A model generated the notes under the pieces. The model searched no databases. It was not told the DNA's origin and saw only the letters and a program-made list of their open reading frames with translations. The position numbers and the translations under genes were made by a program. Shown one piece after another: positions 23,329 through 31,265 of a stretch of 31,834 nt of DNA (its first letter is position 1; each line of letters opens with the position of its first letter). This stretch comes from an uncultured Lachnospiraceae bacterium (lineage in GTDB: Bacteria; Bacillota; Clostridia; Lachnospirales; Lachnospiraceae), in the NCBI GenBank assembly GCA_900551895.1, contig URXX01000015.1, positions 1-31,834 of the forward strand. Reading direction: 5' to 3'.

Positions 23329-24504
23329 CTATTTCATTTTCTCTTTTAATACTTCTATCGCTTTGTCTAACTGATTATCTGCTTCAGCATTATTTTTATC
23401 GTACTTGTATTCTACCTCCACGTCCGGTTTAATACCTTTTCCGTGAATGTTTCTTCCGTTCGGTGTAAAGTATTCCGCAATAGTCAGTTTCAGACAAGTT
23501 CCGTCCTTTAAATCAAACAACTGTTGTACAACACCTTTACCGTAAGTTGTCGTTCCGACAAGCGTGCCTGCCTTATGGTCCTGAACAGCCCCCGCAAAAA
23601 TTTCAGATGCGCTGGCGCTTCTTCCGTCCACGAGAACAGTCATCGGCATTTCCAGTTTATGCTCTTCATCAGAAGTCATCACTTCACGTTCGCCGTCCTT
23701 ATCCTCCGTATACACAATCAGACCTTCCGGCAAAATGTAATCTAGCATTTGACAAACAGTAGAAAGATTTCCTCCCGGATTTCCGCGAAGGTCAATGACC
23801 ATTCCTTTCATTCCTTGTTTCTTTAAGTCCGTTATTGCCTCCACGAACTGATTATATGTAACCATATCAAACTCGGTAACACGGATATAGCCAATTTTGT
23901 CTTCCTTCATCGCATACTCAACCGTATGTGCTTCCAGTTTTTCACGTACCGCTGTCGCCTCAAATTCTTTTCCGTCACGGAGAACCGTTATTGTCACTTC
24001 CGTTCCTTCTTCCCCTTTGATTTTATTGACAACTTTGCTTATATCTTCCGTAGAAATATCTTTGCCGTTTACTTTGTAAAGAATATCATTATTTTTGAAA
24101 CCTGCTTTTTCTGCCGGAGAGTCTTTATACACGTTTACCATTGTGATTGCTCCTGTTTCAAGATTTTGAGACATAACCGCCCCAATTCCACTGTATTCTC
24201 CCTCCGTTGTTTCGTACAGTTCTTTTGTTTCTTCTTCGTTATAGTATACGGAATACGGATCTTTTAAACCGTTTACATATCCCTTAAGCAAATAATCGTT
24301 TAAATCTTTCTCTTTGATTTCATCTTCTTTCAGATAAGTTTCATTCATCAGATACCTTATCTTTTCTAATTTATGTGCCGTTTCTTTATCAATCGTTGTT
24401 CCATATCCGGCATCTTTCAAATATATTCCCGCTGCTCCCGCAACGACTAAAGTAACGAGGGTGCCACAAAGCACCCCCTTTAAAAATCCTCTTTTATTTT
24501 CCAT
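23329..24504 (-). CDS. S41-family C-terminal processing protease
   Basis: This is a membrane-anchored serine protease of the CtpA/CtpB type, 391 residues. One N-terminal membrane segment (about 8-28) is followed by an S41 N-terminal helical part, a PDZ domain (about 102-180, with EYSGIGAVM), then the protease core with Ser298 in SASASE, Asp309 and Lys323 in YGKG, spaced as in E. coli Tsp (Ser-Lys 25 residues apart). The active site looks intact and should face outward. In this place, directly behind ftsE-ftsX-M23 hydrolase (13 bases after it), it may trim or clear the hydrolase or other division proteins. Spore-signalling CtpB-like roles are also possible. Confidence 0.92.
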   Translation of the reverse strand: MENKRGFLKGVLCGTLVTLVVAGAAGIYLKDAGYGTTIDKETAHKLEKIRYLMNETYLKEDEIKEKDLNDYLLKGYVNGLKDPYSVYYNEEETKELYETTEGEYSGIGAVMSQNLETGAITMVNVYKDSPAEKAGFKNNDILYKVNGKDISTEDISKVVNKIKGEEGTEVTITVLRDGKEFEATAVREKLEAHTVEYAMKEDKIGYIRVTEFDMVTYNQFVEAITDLKKQGMKGMVIDLRGNPGGNLSTVCQMLDYILPEGLIVYTEDKDGEREVMTSDEEHKLEMPMTVLVDGRSASASEIFAGAVQDHKAGTLVGTTTYGKGVVQQLFDLKDGTCLKLTIAEYFTPNGRNIHGKGIKPDVEVEYKYDKNNAEADNQLDKAIEVLKEKMK

Positions 24505-24517
24505 ATGTGAGTCCTAT

Positions 24518-25645
24518 CTATAAATATTTTCTCGGGTCTACCAACTCTCCGCTCGGCTCTTCCACAATAAAATGTAAATGCGGTCCGCTTACTCGCCCTG
24601 TCGCTCCGACTGTGGCGATATTTTGTCCTCTGCTGACTTTCTGTCCCGCACTGACGAAAATATCCGTACAGTGCTGATACCATGTTGTAAGCCCATTCGG
24701 ATGTCTGATAACAACATAATTTCCTCGAACTGCCTGATAGCCGGTACGGATTACCGTACCTTCCGCCGCCGCATAAATCGGAGTTCCTGACGGTGCGCCG
24801 TAGTCACGCCCTTCATGGAAAGTACTTGCTCCCGGTACAGGGGCTTTACGCGGTCCAAACTCACTAGTAATTCTTCCCGCAGGACAAGGATTGGAAAGAT
24901 AACCGTTTCCACCTGTAATTACAGGAGCTGACGGTTTATTTCCCGACGGCTTTTTATTCGCATTGGCCGCCGCTTCCTGCTTTCTTCTCTCAGCCTCTTT
25001 TGCCTTTGCAATCAATGCATTCAATGTTTTTGTATTTTCGCCGATTTGTGCGTCTAACTTTGCAATCTCCTCTTTCTTTGAGGTAAGAAGTGTCTGTACT
25101 TCTTTTTGCTTTGTTTCCAAATCTTTCTGAAGGGAGACAAGACTTTCTTTTTCTTTCTTTAAAGTCTGTTCTTTCTTCTCTACATCTTTCACCAGTTTTG
25201 CAAACTGATCAAGCATTTTTCTGTCATATTTGGAAACCTGTTCTACATACTCCGTCTTATTGAGAAAATCTGCCATGCTCTCTGCCTCAAACATGATTTC
25301 CATCATTTCCGTATTACCGTTTTCGTACACATATTTAATGCGAATCAGCATACTCTCATATTGCTTATTCTCTTTAATTTGAGCCTCTACAAGTTCATCC
25401 TCTGCCAGCGCAATTTCGTCTTCTTTCTTCTCCACATTTTTCTGTGCAGTTTCCATCTCGGTTATAATACCGTTCAAACGTTCACTTAAAGACTGTTGTT
25501 CTTTCTCTGCCTGTTTTTTCTGCTGCTCCAACTGTTCTCCCTTTTGCTCGGCTGAATGAATACTTTCCGCATGAACCGGTTTAAAAATACTTCCCGCAAC
25601 AAGAACTGCCGCCAAAACTAAACTGATTGCTCTTTTACCTGTCAT
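24518..25645 (-). CDS. EnvC-like peptidoglycan hydrolase (coiled coil plus M23)
   Basis: The 375-residue secreted protein has a signal peptide (about 1-26, ending VHA), a long charged coiled coil (about 30-225), a short Pro/Asn/Lys linker and an M23/LytM domain (about 250-375). The zinc and catalytic residues are all there: His277 and Asp281 in FHEGRD, His325 in WYQHC, and His356-x-His358 in GPHLHF. It is therefore probably an active endopeptidase, unlike E. coli EnvC, whose LytM domain is degenerate. The position right after ftsX (16 bases) fits regulation by FtsEX through the coiled coil, as for EnvC and PcsB. Ribosome site GAGG is near the ATG. Confidence 0.92.
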   Translation of the reverse strand: MTGKRAISLVLAAVLVAGSIFKPVHAESIHSAEQKGEQLEQQKKQAEKEQQSLSERLNGIITEMETAQKNVEKKEDEIALAEDELVEAQIKENKQYESMLIRIKYVYENGNTEMMEIMFEAESMADFLNKTEYVEQVSKYDRKMLDQFAKLVKDVEKKEQTLKKEKESLVSLQKDLETKQKEVQTLLTSKKEEIAKLDAQIGENTKTLNALIAKAKEAERRKQEAAANANKKPSGNKPSAPVITGGNGYLSNPCPAGRITSEFGPRKAPVPGASTFHEGRDYGAPSGTPIYAAAEGTVIRTGYQAVRGNYVVIRHPNGLTTWYQHCTDIFVSAGQKVSRGQNIATVGATGRVSGPHLHFIVEEPSGELVDPRKYL

Positions 25646-25661
25646 CCTATTACCTCTTCAC

Positions 25662-26564
25662 TTATACCTTTAAGTGTTTACGAATTGTTAAGAAACTTCC
25701 GACAAAACCGATTCCGATTCCGAGTGCGATACCAATTGGCAATAATGTCTTATACACTTCTGTTACCGGAAGGAATGTAAGAAGATTGTTCAATATTTTA
25801 AATTTAATTAAAATATATCCTACTGCCTTTTCATAGAGGAAGTAAAGCGCCGTAAGCGGAATAATCGCTCCCACAAGACCGATCAGAAGCCCTTCAATAA
25901 TAAACGGCATTCTGACAAAAGCATCTTTCGCCCCGATATATTTCATAATCGCAATTTCCTCACGTCTAATGGAAATACCCATTGTAACCGTGTTGCTGAT
26001 TAAGAAAATAGAAACGGCAAGCAAAATAATAATGATTGCTCCTGATACATATAAAATCAATTTATTGATACCTGACAACGTTTTTGCCACTGTATCGGAT
26101 TTGTTTACCTGACGAACCCCTTCAAGTCCGCTTACATATTTTACTAACGTTTTCTGTTTAGAAACATCTTTCATGTATACCTGATAGTTATCTGAGTTTA
26201 CAAGCGGATTATCTGCAAAACCTTCTGCAAGATATTCTTTATCGCCAAAATATTTCTTTTTGTAATTTTCCCACGCTTCCTCGCCGGACGTATATTCTAC
26301 TCTCGCAACCTCTTTTCTGTCTTTAATCAGGTTTCCGATTTCATCAATACGTTTCTGCTCTACGCCTTCATCAAAAAATACGGTAATGGCAACGCCTTCT
26401 TCTGCGCTTTTTACGATGTTCTGAAAGTTTACGATAATGGAGAAAAACAATCCGAACATAAAAATACAAGCCGACATCGTTGCAATAGATGCAAGGGAAA
26501 ACATCTTATTTCTGCCAATATTTTTAACCCCTTGTTTCATTGTATATCCTACTGTACTTATTCT
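25662..26564 (-). CDS. ftsX: Cell-division ABC-type transmembrane protein FtsX
   Basis: FtsX is the membrane half of the FtsEX complex; it passes ATP-driven motion to a wall hydrolase outside. Starting at MRISTVGYT (26564), eight bases after the ftsE stop, gives 300 residues, the normal size; an upstream ATG at 26627 would lie inside ftsE and is not preferred. There is one membrane helix after the cytoplasmic N-terminus, a large outer loop (about 60-160), then three more helices near residues 175-280. The loop is where the hydrolase should bind. It is part of ftsE-ftsX-M23-ctpA. Confidence 0.93.
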   Translation of the reverse strand, partial: RISTVGYTMKQGVKNIGRNKMFSLASIATMSACIFMFGLFFSIIVNFQNIVKSAEEGVAITVFFDEGVEQKRIDEIGNLIKDRKEVARVEYTSGEEAWENYKKKYFGDKEYLAEGFADNPLVNSDNYQVYMKDVSKQKTLVKYVSGLEGVRQVNKSDTVAKTLSGINKLILYVSGAIIIILLAVSIFLISNTVTMGISIRREEIAIMKYIGAKDAFVRMPFIIEGLLIGLVGAIIPLTALYFLYEKAVGYILIKFKILNNLLTFLPVTEVYKTLLPIGIALGIGIGFVGSFLTIRKHLKV

Positions 26565-26571
26565 CATTTTT

Positions 26572-27243
26572 CTACTCGCCCTCTTTCTCGTCGCTGACAA
26601 TGACTCCCTTTTGCATTGTAATGACACGTTTCTTCATTTCTGCCACAATCTCATGGTTATGCGTAACTACGATTACCGTAGTGCCTCTCTCGTTTGCCTC
26701 CTCAAGAAGTTTCATAATTTCCCACGCATTTGTCGGGTCAAGATTTCCTGTAGGTTCATCGGCAAGTAAAATTGCCGGTTCATTTACAACCGCTCTCGCT
26801 ATGGCAACTCTCTGCTGTTCTCCACCTGACAACTGCTTCGGATAAGCCTTATATTTCTGTGCCAAGCCTACAAGAGAAAGGGCTGCCGGAACTTTTTGTT
26901 TCAGCACACGCGTCGGTGTCTCGACCACTCTCTGTGCAAAAGCAATATTTTCATAAATATTTCTGTCTTTTAACAGACGGAAGTCCTGAAATACAACCCC
27001 CAAGTGTCTTCTGTACTTCGCAATATGTCTATGTTTCATTCTGTTAAGATTAATTCCATTTACAATGATTGTACCTGACGTTGGGTCTAACTCTTTCATC
27101 AAAAGACGAATCAATGTGGATTTACCCGAACCACTGTCACCTACAATAAATACGAACTCTCCCTGTTCAATTTTTAAATTAATTCCATTCAACGCCGCAA
27201 CGCCTTTGGAATATTCCTTTGTGACGTCCTTTAATTCAATCAT
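26572..27243 (-). CDS. ftsE: Cell-division ATP-binding protein FtsE
   Basis: FtsE is the ATPase partner of FtsX at the septum. The 223 residues include Walker A GDSGSGKST near residue 35, the ABC signature LSGGEQQRVAIARA near 138, Walker B ILLADEPTG near 158, and the switch His in VVTHNHE. The start has AGGAGGAG before the ATG. It follows the PucR-type regulator by 21 bases with no terminator between them, so both may share a transcript. Confidence 0.95.
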   Translation of the reverse strand: MIELKDVTKEYSKGVAALNGINLKIEQGEFVFIVGDSGSGKSTLIRLLMKELDPTSGTIIVNGINLNRMKHRHIAKYRRHLGVVFQDFRLLKDRNIYENIAFAQRVVETPTRVLKQKVPAALSLVGLAQKYKAYPKQLSGGEQQRVAIARAVVNEPAILLADEPTGNLDPTNAWEIMKLLEEANERGTTVIVVTHNHEIVAEMKKRVITMQKGVIVSDEKEGE

Positions 27244-27264
27244 ATGCTCCTCCTAAATTAACTA

Positions 27265-28350
27265 CTAATACTCCAGTGTTTCCATATATTTCATATATTT
27301 TACAACCATTAACGCAATTTTAAAGGTAATGGCATCTTCAAACACCCTCAAATCAAGCCCCGTGCTTTTCTGCAGTTTGTCCAGTCTGTAAACAAGAGTA
27401 TTTCTGTGAATGTACAACTGTCTTGATGTTTCTGATACGTTCAGACTATTCTCAAAGAATTTATTGATTGTCGTCAATGTTTCCTCATCAAACTCGTCCG
27501 GAGATTTCCCCTCAAAAATCTCTCGAATAAACATCTTACAAAGAGGAAGCGGCAATTGATAAATCAATCTTCCTATGCCGAGCGTACTGTATGCCACAAT
27601 ATCTTTCTCGTCAAAGAAAATCTTACCTACATCCAATGCAAGTTTCGCCTCTTTATATGATTTTGATACCTCTTTAATATCATTTACAATTGTTCCATAT
27701 GCAATATGAACTTCTTCTCCCTCTGCCTTTAAGATTTCCAAAATCTCGCCGGCAACCTTCTCCATCTCAGGGTAGCCGTCATTTGCACCAAGTTCTTTCA
27801 CAATGATAATGTTTCTCTCATCAACTGCAGTCACAAAATCTTTTGATTTCATGCCAAGCAGAGAACGGATATGTTCCATTGTATTCGTATCTTTCTCGCG
27901 TGCCGTTTCAACAACAAAAACTACACGTCTTACGTCTGTTTCAATATGTAATTTCTTTGCGCGGTTGTAAATATCCACCAGCAAAAGATTGTCCAGCAAC
28001 AAATTTTTAATAAAATTATCTTTATCAAAACGTTCCTTATATGCCACTAACAGATTTTGAATCTGAAATGCCGCAATCTTACCCACCATGTAAACATCAT
28101 CACTACTGCCATTTACTACCAATATATACTCTAACTGGTGTTCATCAAAGATTTTAAAGAACTGATAGCCCTGAATAACCTGACTGTCTGCCGGTGACTC
28201 TACGAAAGAATCCAGCGAGTTTTCATAATGCTCCTGTTCTACAAATGTAGTTGCCAATACTTTCCCATCTGTATCCAGAATACATAAATCTATTCTTGTA
28301 ATCGCTTTCAATCCTTCGATTGTGTTCTGAAGTATTTGATTTGATATCAT
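27265..28350 (-). CDS. PucR/CdaR-type helix-turn-helix regulator
   Basis: A 361-residue cytoplasmic protein. The N-terminal part (about 1-130, beginning like the sugar-diacid-recognition domains of CdaR regulators) is followed by a GGDEF-like middle region and a C-terminal PucR-type helix-turn-helix (about 295-355, with SLNVSETSRQLYIHRNTLVY). Such proteins usually activate catabolic genes for purines, sugar acids or the like. No such genes are next to it; instead ftsE begins 21 bases later. Ribosome site AAGGAG lies before the ATG. Its target and ligand cannot be told from the sequence. Confidence 0.85.
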   Translation of the reverse strand: MISNQILQNTIEGLKAITRIDLCILDTDGKVLATTFVEQEHYENSLDSFVESPADSQVIQGYQFFKIFDEHQLEYILVVNGSSDDVYMVGKIAAFQIQNLLVAYKERFDKDNFIKNLLLDNLLLVDIYNRAKKLHIETDVRRVVFVVETAREKDTNTMEHIRSLLGMKSKDFVTAVDERNIIIVKELGANDGYPEMEKVAGEILEILKAEGEEVHIAYGTIVNDIKEVSKSYKEAKLALDVGKIFFDEKDIVAYSTLGIGRLIYQLPLPLCKMFIREIFEGKSPDEFDEETLTTINKFFENSLNVSETSRQLYIHRNTLVYRLDKLQKSTGLDLRVFEDAITFKIALMVVKYMKYMETLEY

Positions 28351-28373
28351 ACTTTTGCTCCTTATCTTTACTA

Positions 28374-28382
28374 ATTTTAACA
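28374..28382 (-). promoter_or_regulatory. Weak promoter candidate upstream of the PucR-type gene
   Basis: TGT TAAAAT on the minus strand is an extended -10; the -35 region is poor (AGTTTT). ACAGT (28380-28384) and ACTGT (28400-28404) form a short inverted repeat around it. It lies between the TagA-like gene's terminator and the regulator, where a promoter is expected. Confidence 0.35.
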
Positions 28383-28435
28383 GTAGTTCCTATTAAAAAA
28401 CTGTATATTCATTCTACATTTTAATACAATTAACC

Positions 28436-28479
28436 AAAAAAAGAAAGAGGAAATAGTTTGAATTTATACATTTCCTCTT
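28436..28479 (-). terminator. Terminator of the TagA-like gene
   Basis: AAGAGGAAAT (28445-28454) pairs perfectly with ATTTCCTCTT (28470-28479). On the minus strand the stem is followed by TCTTTTTTTGG. The stop codon of the TagA-like gene (28464-28466) lies in the loop, so the hairpin overlaps the end of the gene. Confidence 0.82.
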
Positions 28480-29147
28480 TTTTGTCTTTCTTTCTCCACT
28501 TCCCGCTTGAGGAAACGTTTAATCATAAATTCTCTTATCGGCTTTTTCCCTTTTTCCTTGCCAAGCGGAAGAGGTGTATTTTTCCCTAAACCTAACCACA
28601 TACGCGTATTTAATAAAATGCGGTTTCTCACTACGAATGCTTCTTGAAACGGGGAAGAAATCATCGATACTACGCAGTCTGCCTCTGCACCGTTTACGCT
28701 GTTCAAAATCATATCGTCTGCCGAAGAATCTGTCGGAACAATCTCAGCGCCGACTATCTGAATCCCCTGATAGTTTTCCCGCAAATATTCCTTCAAATGT
28801 TTCTTCTCTTCCTCCGACTCCGTCAGCAGAAAAATTCTGTTATGATTTTTATGAAAAAAACGTAAAAGCATTTTCACAAAAAGCTGCGAGCCTGCATCCT
28901 GCAATTTCTTGCGTTCCGTAACTTCCGCAACCTCCAATACCGCCTGCTCTCCCGCCAAAACCAAATCCGCCTGCGCGATATTATCTTTAAGCGTTTCATT
29001 ATCTTTGCTCTTTACCAATGTATCCGCACTGATAATCTCAACAATATTCATCGGTTCGGTCTGCATATATTCCATAACCTTCTGCATGGCTTCTTTCGCC
29101 GTATTGTTATTCAATTCGATTTCTAACACATTTACTCTACTTTTCAT
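28464..29147 (-). CDS. Divergent WecG/TagA/CpsF-type glycosyltransferase-like protein
   Basis: From MKSRVNVLEI (29147) the protein has 227 residues, close to the TagA/WecG length. A GGAGAGG site precedes this ATG; an earlier ATG at 29207 lies on the -35 box of the promoter and is rejected. The fold pattern is kept: ADLVLAGEQAVLEVAE where TagA has the DLVLPDGxG region, IFLLTESEEEKKHLKEYL, QGIQIVGAEI, then SPFQEAFVVRNR where TagA has SPKQE. But the usual catalytic Asp (DG) is replaced by GE, and the GVGGxFD motif is GLGKNT. It may be inactive or do other chemistry. The C-terminus is very basic. It has no signal peptide. Confidence 0.72.
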   Translation of the reverse strand: MKSRVNVLEIELNNNTAKEAMQKVMEYMQTEPMNIVEIISADTLVKSKDNETLKDNIAQADLVLAGEQAVLEVAEVTERKKLQDAGSQLFVKMLLRFFHKNHNRIFLLTESEEEKKHLKEYLRENYQGIQIVGAEIVPTDSSADDMILNSVNGAEADCVVSMISSPFQEAFVVRNRILLNTRMWLGLGKNTPLPLGKEKGKKPIREFMIKRFLKREVEKERQKRGNV

Positions 29148-29178
29148 AACCCTCTCCGTTATCTTCCTCAATTGAAGG

Positions 29179-29207
29179 ATTATAGCAGACTTATTGTTAT
29201 TTTTCAA
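29179..29207 (-). promoter_or_regulatory. Promoter of the TagA-like gene
   Basis: On the minus strand there is TTGAAA (29202-29207), a 17-base spacer and a perfect TATAAT (29179-29184). It ends 32 bases before the start codon at 29147 and supports that start. Confidence 0.8.
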
Positions 29208-29246
29208 GACACGTTACAAATTGTTCATACTTTCGGACTTATGCAA

Positions 29247-29435
29247 CTATTTCTGCTGCCGTTTTTTCTTTGTAATTAAACCGCCTATTCTTCCCGTTTC
29301 TTTCGATGTCAGAGAACGCCACCCCTCCGTCAGAACTTTATCCAGAAGTCCAAGTTCCTCAGCCACTTCATATTTCAACTTATCCTCCGGCTCAATCTCA
29401 CTTAACACAATAGGTAACTTTTCTTTCTTTGCCAT
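29247..29435 (-). CDS. Small acid-soluble spore protein, alpha/beta type
   Basis: A 62-residue basic protein starting MAKKEKLP at 29435 has AAAGGGG eight bases upstream. The core KYEVAEELGLLDKV, then GWRSLTSKETGRIGGLITKKKR, is the signature of alpha/beta SASPs (the ELG and GRIGG-xxTK elements). These proteins coat and protect DNA in the dormant spore and are made in the forespore. The frame can be extended to an ATG at 29552, but that crosses the terminator hairpin and is not used. No clear sigma-G promoter was found upstream; a 12-bp palindrome ATTTCCGGAAAT lies at 29469-29480. The gene shows that this organism belongs to a sporulating lineage. Confidence 0.85.
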   Translation of the reverse strand: MAKKEKLPIVLSEIEPEDKLKYEVAEELGLLDKVLTEGWRSLTSKETGRIGGLITKKKRQQK

Positions 29436-29501
29436 AGTGATTACCCCTTTCTTCTTTATAAGATAAGGATTTCCGGAAATTACCGTTTTATTCGGGGACA
29501 G

Positions 29502-29545
29502 AAAAAATTGGAGACACAATCTTGTAAAAAGACTATGCCTCCAAT
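29502..29545 (-). terminator. Terminator of the padR-DUF1700-DUF4097-pspC operon
   Basis: ATTGGAG (29507-29513) pairs with CTCCAAT (29539-29545), with partial pairing inside. On the minus strand the stem runs into TTTTTTC. It lies ten bases after the pspC stop, between that operon and the spore-protein gene. Confidence 0.75.
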
Positions 29546-29554
29546 TTATCACTT

Positions 29555-29737
29555 TTACCTATCCGGCATAATAACCGCCGCTACAAAATAACCAAAAATC
29601 ATTGTGCCGAAACTAAAACAAGCCGCAAGCACCATTCCCAAACGTACTAACGTAGGGTCAATATTAAAATACTCTGCCACTCCCGCACACACTCCGCAAA
29701 TTTTGCGGTCTGTCTCTGAACGATATAATTTTTTCAT
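29555..29737 (-). CDS. PspC-domain membrane protein
   Basis: A 60-residue protein from MKKLYRSETD (29737), with GAGGAGG just upstream; the frame extends to 29794 but that extension enters the DUF4097 gene. It is one PspC domain: the cytoplasmic motif RKICGVCAGVAEYFNIDPTLVR and then a single long hydrophobic helix ending VIMPDR. PspC proteins sense or stabilise the membrane in phage-shock-type responses. It is the last gene of the padR operon, 17 bases after the DUF4097 gene. Confidence 0.92.
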   Translation of the reverse strand: MKKLYRSETDRKICGVCAGVAEYFNIDPTLVRLGMVLAACFSFGTMIFGYFVAAVIMPDR

Positions 29738-29754
29738 TTTTCTTACCTCCTCAT

Positions 29755-30585
29755 CTACTGAGCAAATGTAACATTTACTTTTCCTGTCGCACAATCAATT
29801 CCCATCTCTTTTACAGCATGATTGTTGATTGTTTTTTCTACTGCCAATCCCGAAAATTTTTGTCCGTCGAAATTTACCTCTCCTGCACCTACTTCAATTT
29901 CATAATTGTAATCTGCCTGTTTTCCTTTTGTTTCAAGATTTATCACACCGACTCCACACTCTAAATCTACATCTCTTTGTGTAGTTCCTTTTATATTTGC
30001 CACACCCTGTCCGCAAGAAACACTTAATTCTCCCGTTACAAAGTCTGTCGCTATGATTTCTCCTCTGCCTATTTCTAAATTCAATTCATTTGTCCGTATT
30101 CCATTTAGATTTATCTTTCCGTCACCATTTTGAATACTTATTTCCGGCAATTGTATATTTCTTGGAATATAAAGAGTCAATTTTCCCCCATTATTTATTC
30201 CTTTTGTATTTCCTGTCGCTTTAATTTCTATTGAATCCTCATCTTCATTCACCGCAAGTCCGACTTCTTTTGTTGTAGCATTTTCCATACAAACTGTTCC
30301 ATCGTCTGTAGCGACAACTTCTACCAGTACTTTGTTGACTTCCACATCTATTCCTTTTGTATTTGAAAGTTCCCTTGAATTTGTCACCTGAATATCGTCA
30401 TGTTCCATTCTATCATCAAAATCATCATCAAAATCGTCATCACGAATAAAACCAATTCCTCTATGCACGGCACTTCTGACATCTTCGTCCGTTACCCCTA
30501 CGGCAAATCCTGCAACACATAAAACAATTCCAATCCCTGCCAATACGGCACAAATAATTGCAAATATTTTCCAACCTTTTTTCAT
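29755..30585 (-). CDS. DUF4097-family beta-repeat envelope protein
   Basis: A 276-residue protein has one N-terminal membrane helix (about 6-29), then an acidic stretch rich in Asp (DDDFDDDFDDR near residue 50), then a long run of beta-strand repeats (about 90-275, recurring GxGxxxL / GVGVINL units) that should form a beta-solenoid-like outer domain. DUF4097 proteins often sit with DUF1700 and PspC in envelope-stress operons; their exact role is not known. Its ATG overlaps the DUF1700 stop by one base (TAATG), with AAGGAG inside that gene. Confidence 0.9.
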   Translation of the reverse strand: MKKGWKIFAIICAVLAGIGIVLCVAGFAVGVTDEDVRSAVHRGIGFIRDDDFDDDFDDRMEHDDIQVTNSRELSNTKGIDVEVNKVLVEVVATDDGTVCMENATTKEVGLAVNEDEDSIEIKATGNTKGINNGGKLTLYIPRNIQLPEISIQNGDGKINLNGIRTNELNLEIGRGEIIATDFVTGELSVSCGQGVANIKGTTQRDVDLECGVGVINLETKGKQADYNYEIEVGAGEVNFDGQKFSGLAVEKTINNHAVKEMGIDCATGKVNVTFAQ

Positions 30586-31265
30586 TATTTGTTCTCCTTT
30601 CCATGAACGAATCTTCTGAAAATGTTTACCAATCCTCTAAATAGAATCGGGAATACAATCATACACGCTTTTACCATTAACACTGTAGCAACAAGTCCTG
30701 CAACGAAAGCCAAAATTCCTCCCCCCATAACAACAAGCGCCAGTGCTGGAAAATGAAACATTTCCAATACACCGCATATTGTTACGAGAAATCCGCAAAT
30801 CATTACAACAACCGCTAACAATACGAGTGTTCCCAAAATGGCAAATCCAGAAACGGCTATTGCTAATATAAGTGCAACTCCTGCCAACACAAGTGGAAAG
30901 ACAATCGGTAAAGTACAAATGGCTATTGCGATAATAAGAAGAATTTTTAACAGACTGCTATTTTTCTTCGGTTTACTTTCTTCTCTGTTTTCTCTTTTTG
31001 CCAAAATTTCCTTCTCCTCAAATCTTGTATCTGTATACCCTGTTTCTCTGTATTCGCTACTTTCCTCTTCTTTTCCCCGAAGTCCCGCTTTTATTGTCTG
31101 GGCAACTTTTTTCGGACTTTCTAATTCCGCAATGATGTGCTGTTCGTTTTCCAGTCCCGCATCAGCAAAATAGTCCTCATAATATTGTATTGCTTCCCTA
31201 CGTTCTTCTTCCGGTATTTCTTTTAGCAGCCTCTCCAGTTCCGTCATAAATTCTATACGATTCAT
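30585..31265 (-). CDS. DUF1700 (HAAS-type) membrane protein
   Basis: A 226-residue protein. The first 65 residues are the DUF1700/HAAS domain (MNRIEFMTELERLLKEIPEE, then YYEDYFADAG, then ELESPKKVAQTI), followed by a charged linker and about three to four membrane segments (about 105-215). The N-terminal domain is cytoplasmic and is thought to talk to the PadR partner or to an ATPase in signalling. It overlaps the padR stop by four bases (ATGA), with GGAGGTG before the start, and overlaps the DUF4097 start by one base. The tight coupling supports a single four-gene unit. Confidence 0.93.
   Translation of the reverse strand: MNRIEFMTELERLLKEIPEEERREAIQYYEDYFADAGLENEQHIIAELESPKKVAQTIKAGLRGKEEESSEYRETGYTDTRFEEKEILAKRENREESKPKKNSSLLKILLIIAIAICTLPIVFPLVLAGVALILAIAVSGFAILGTLVLLAVVVMICGFLVTICGVLEMFHFPALALVVMGGGILAFVAGLVATVLMVKACMIVFPILFRGLVNIFRRFVHGKENK

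Noticed and set aside
26565..26627. Longer N-terminus for ftsX overlapping ftsE
   Set aside because: The extra 21 residues are the ftsE coding sequence read in another frame; the start just after the ftsE stop gives the usual FtsX length.
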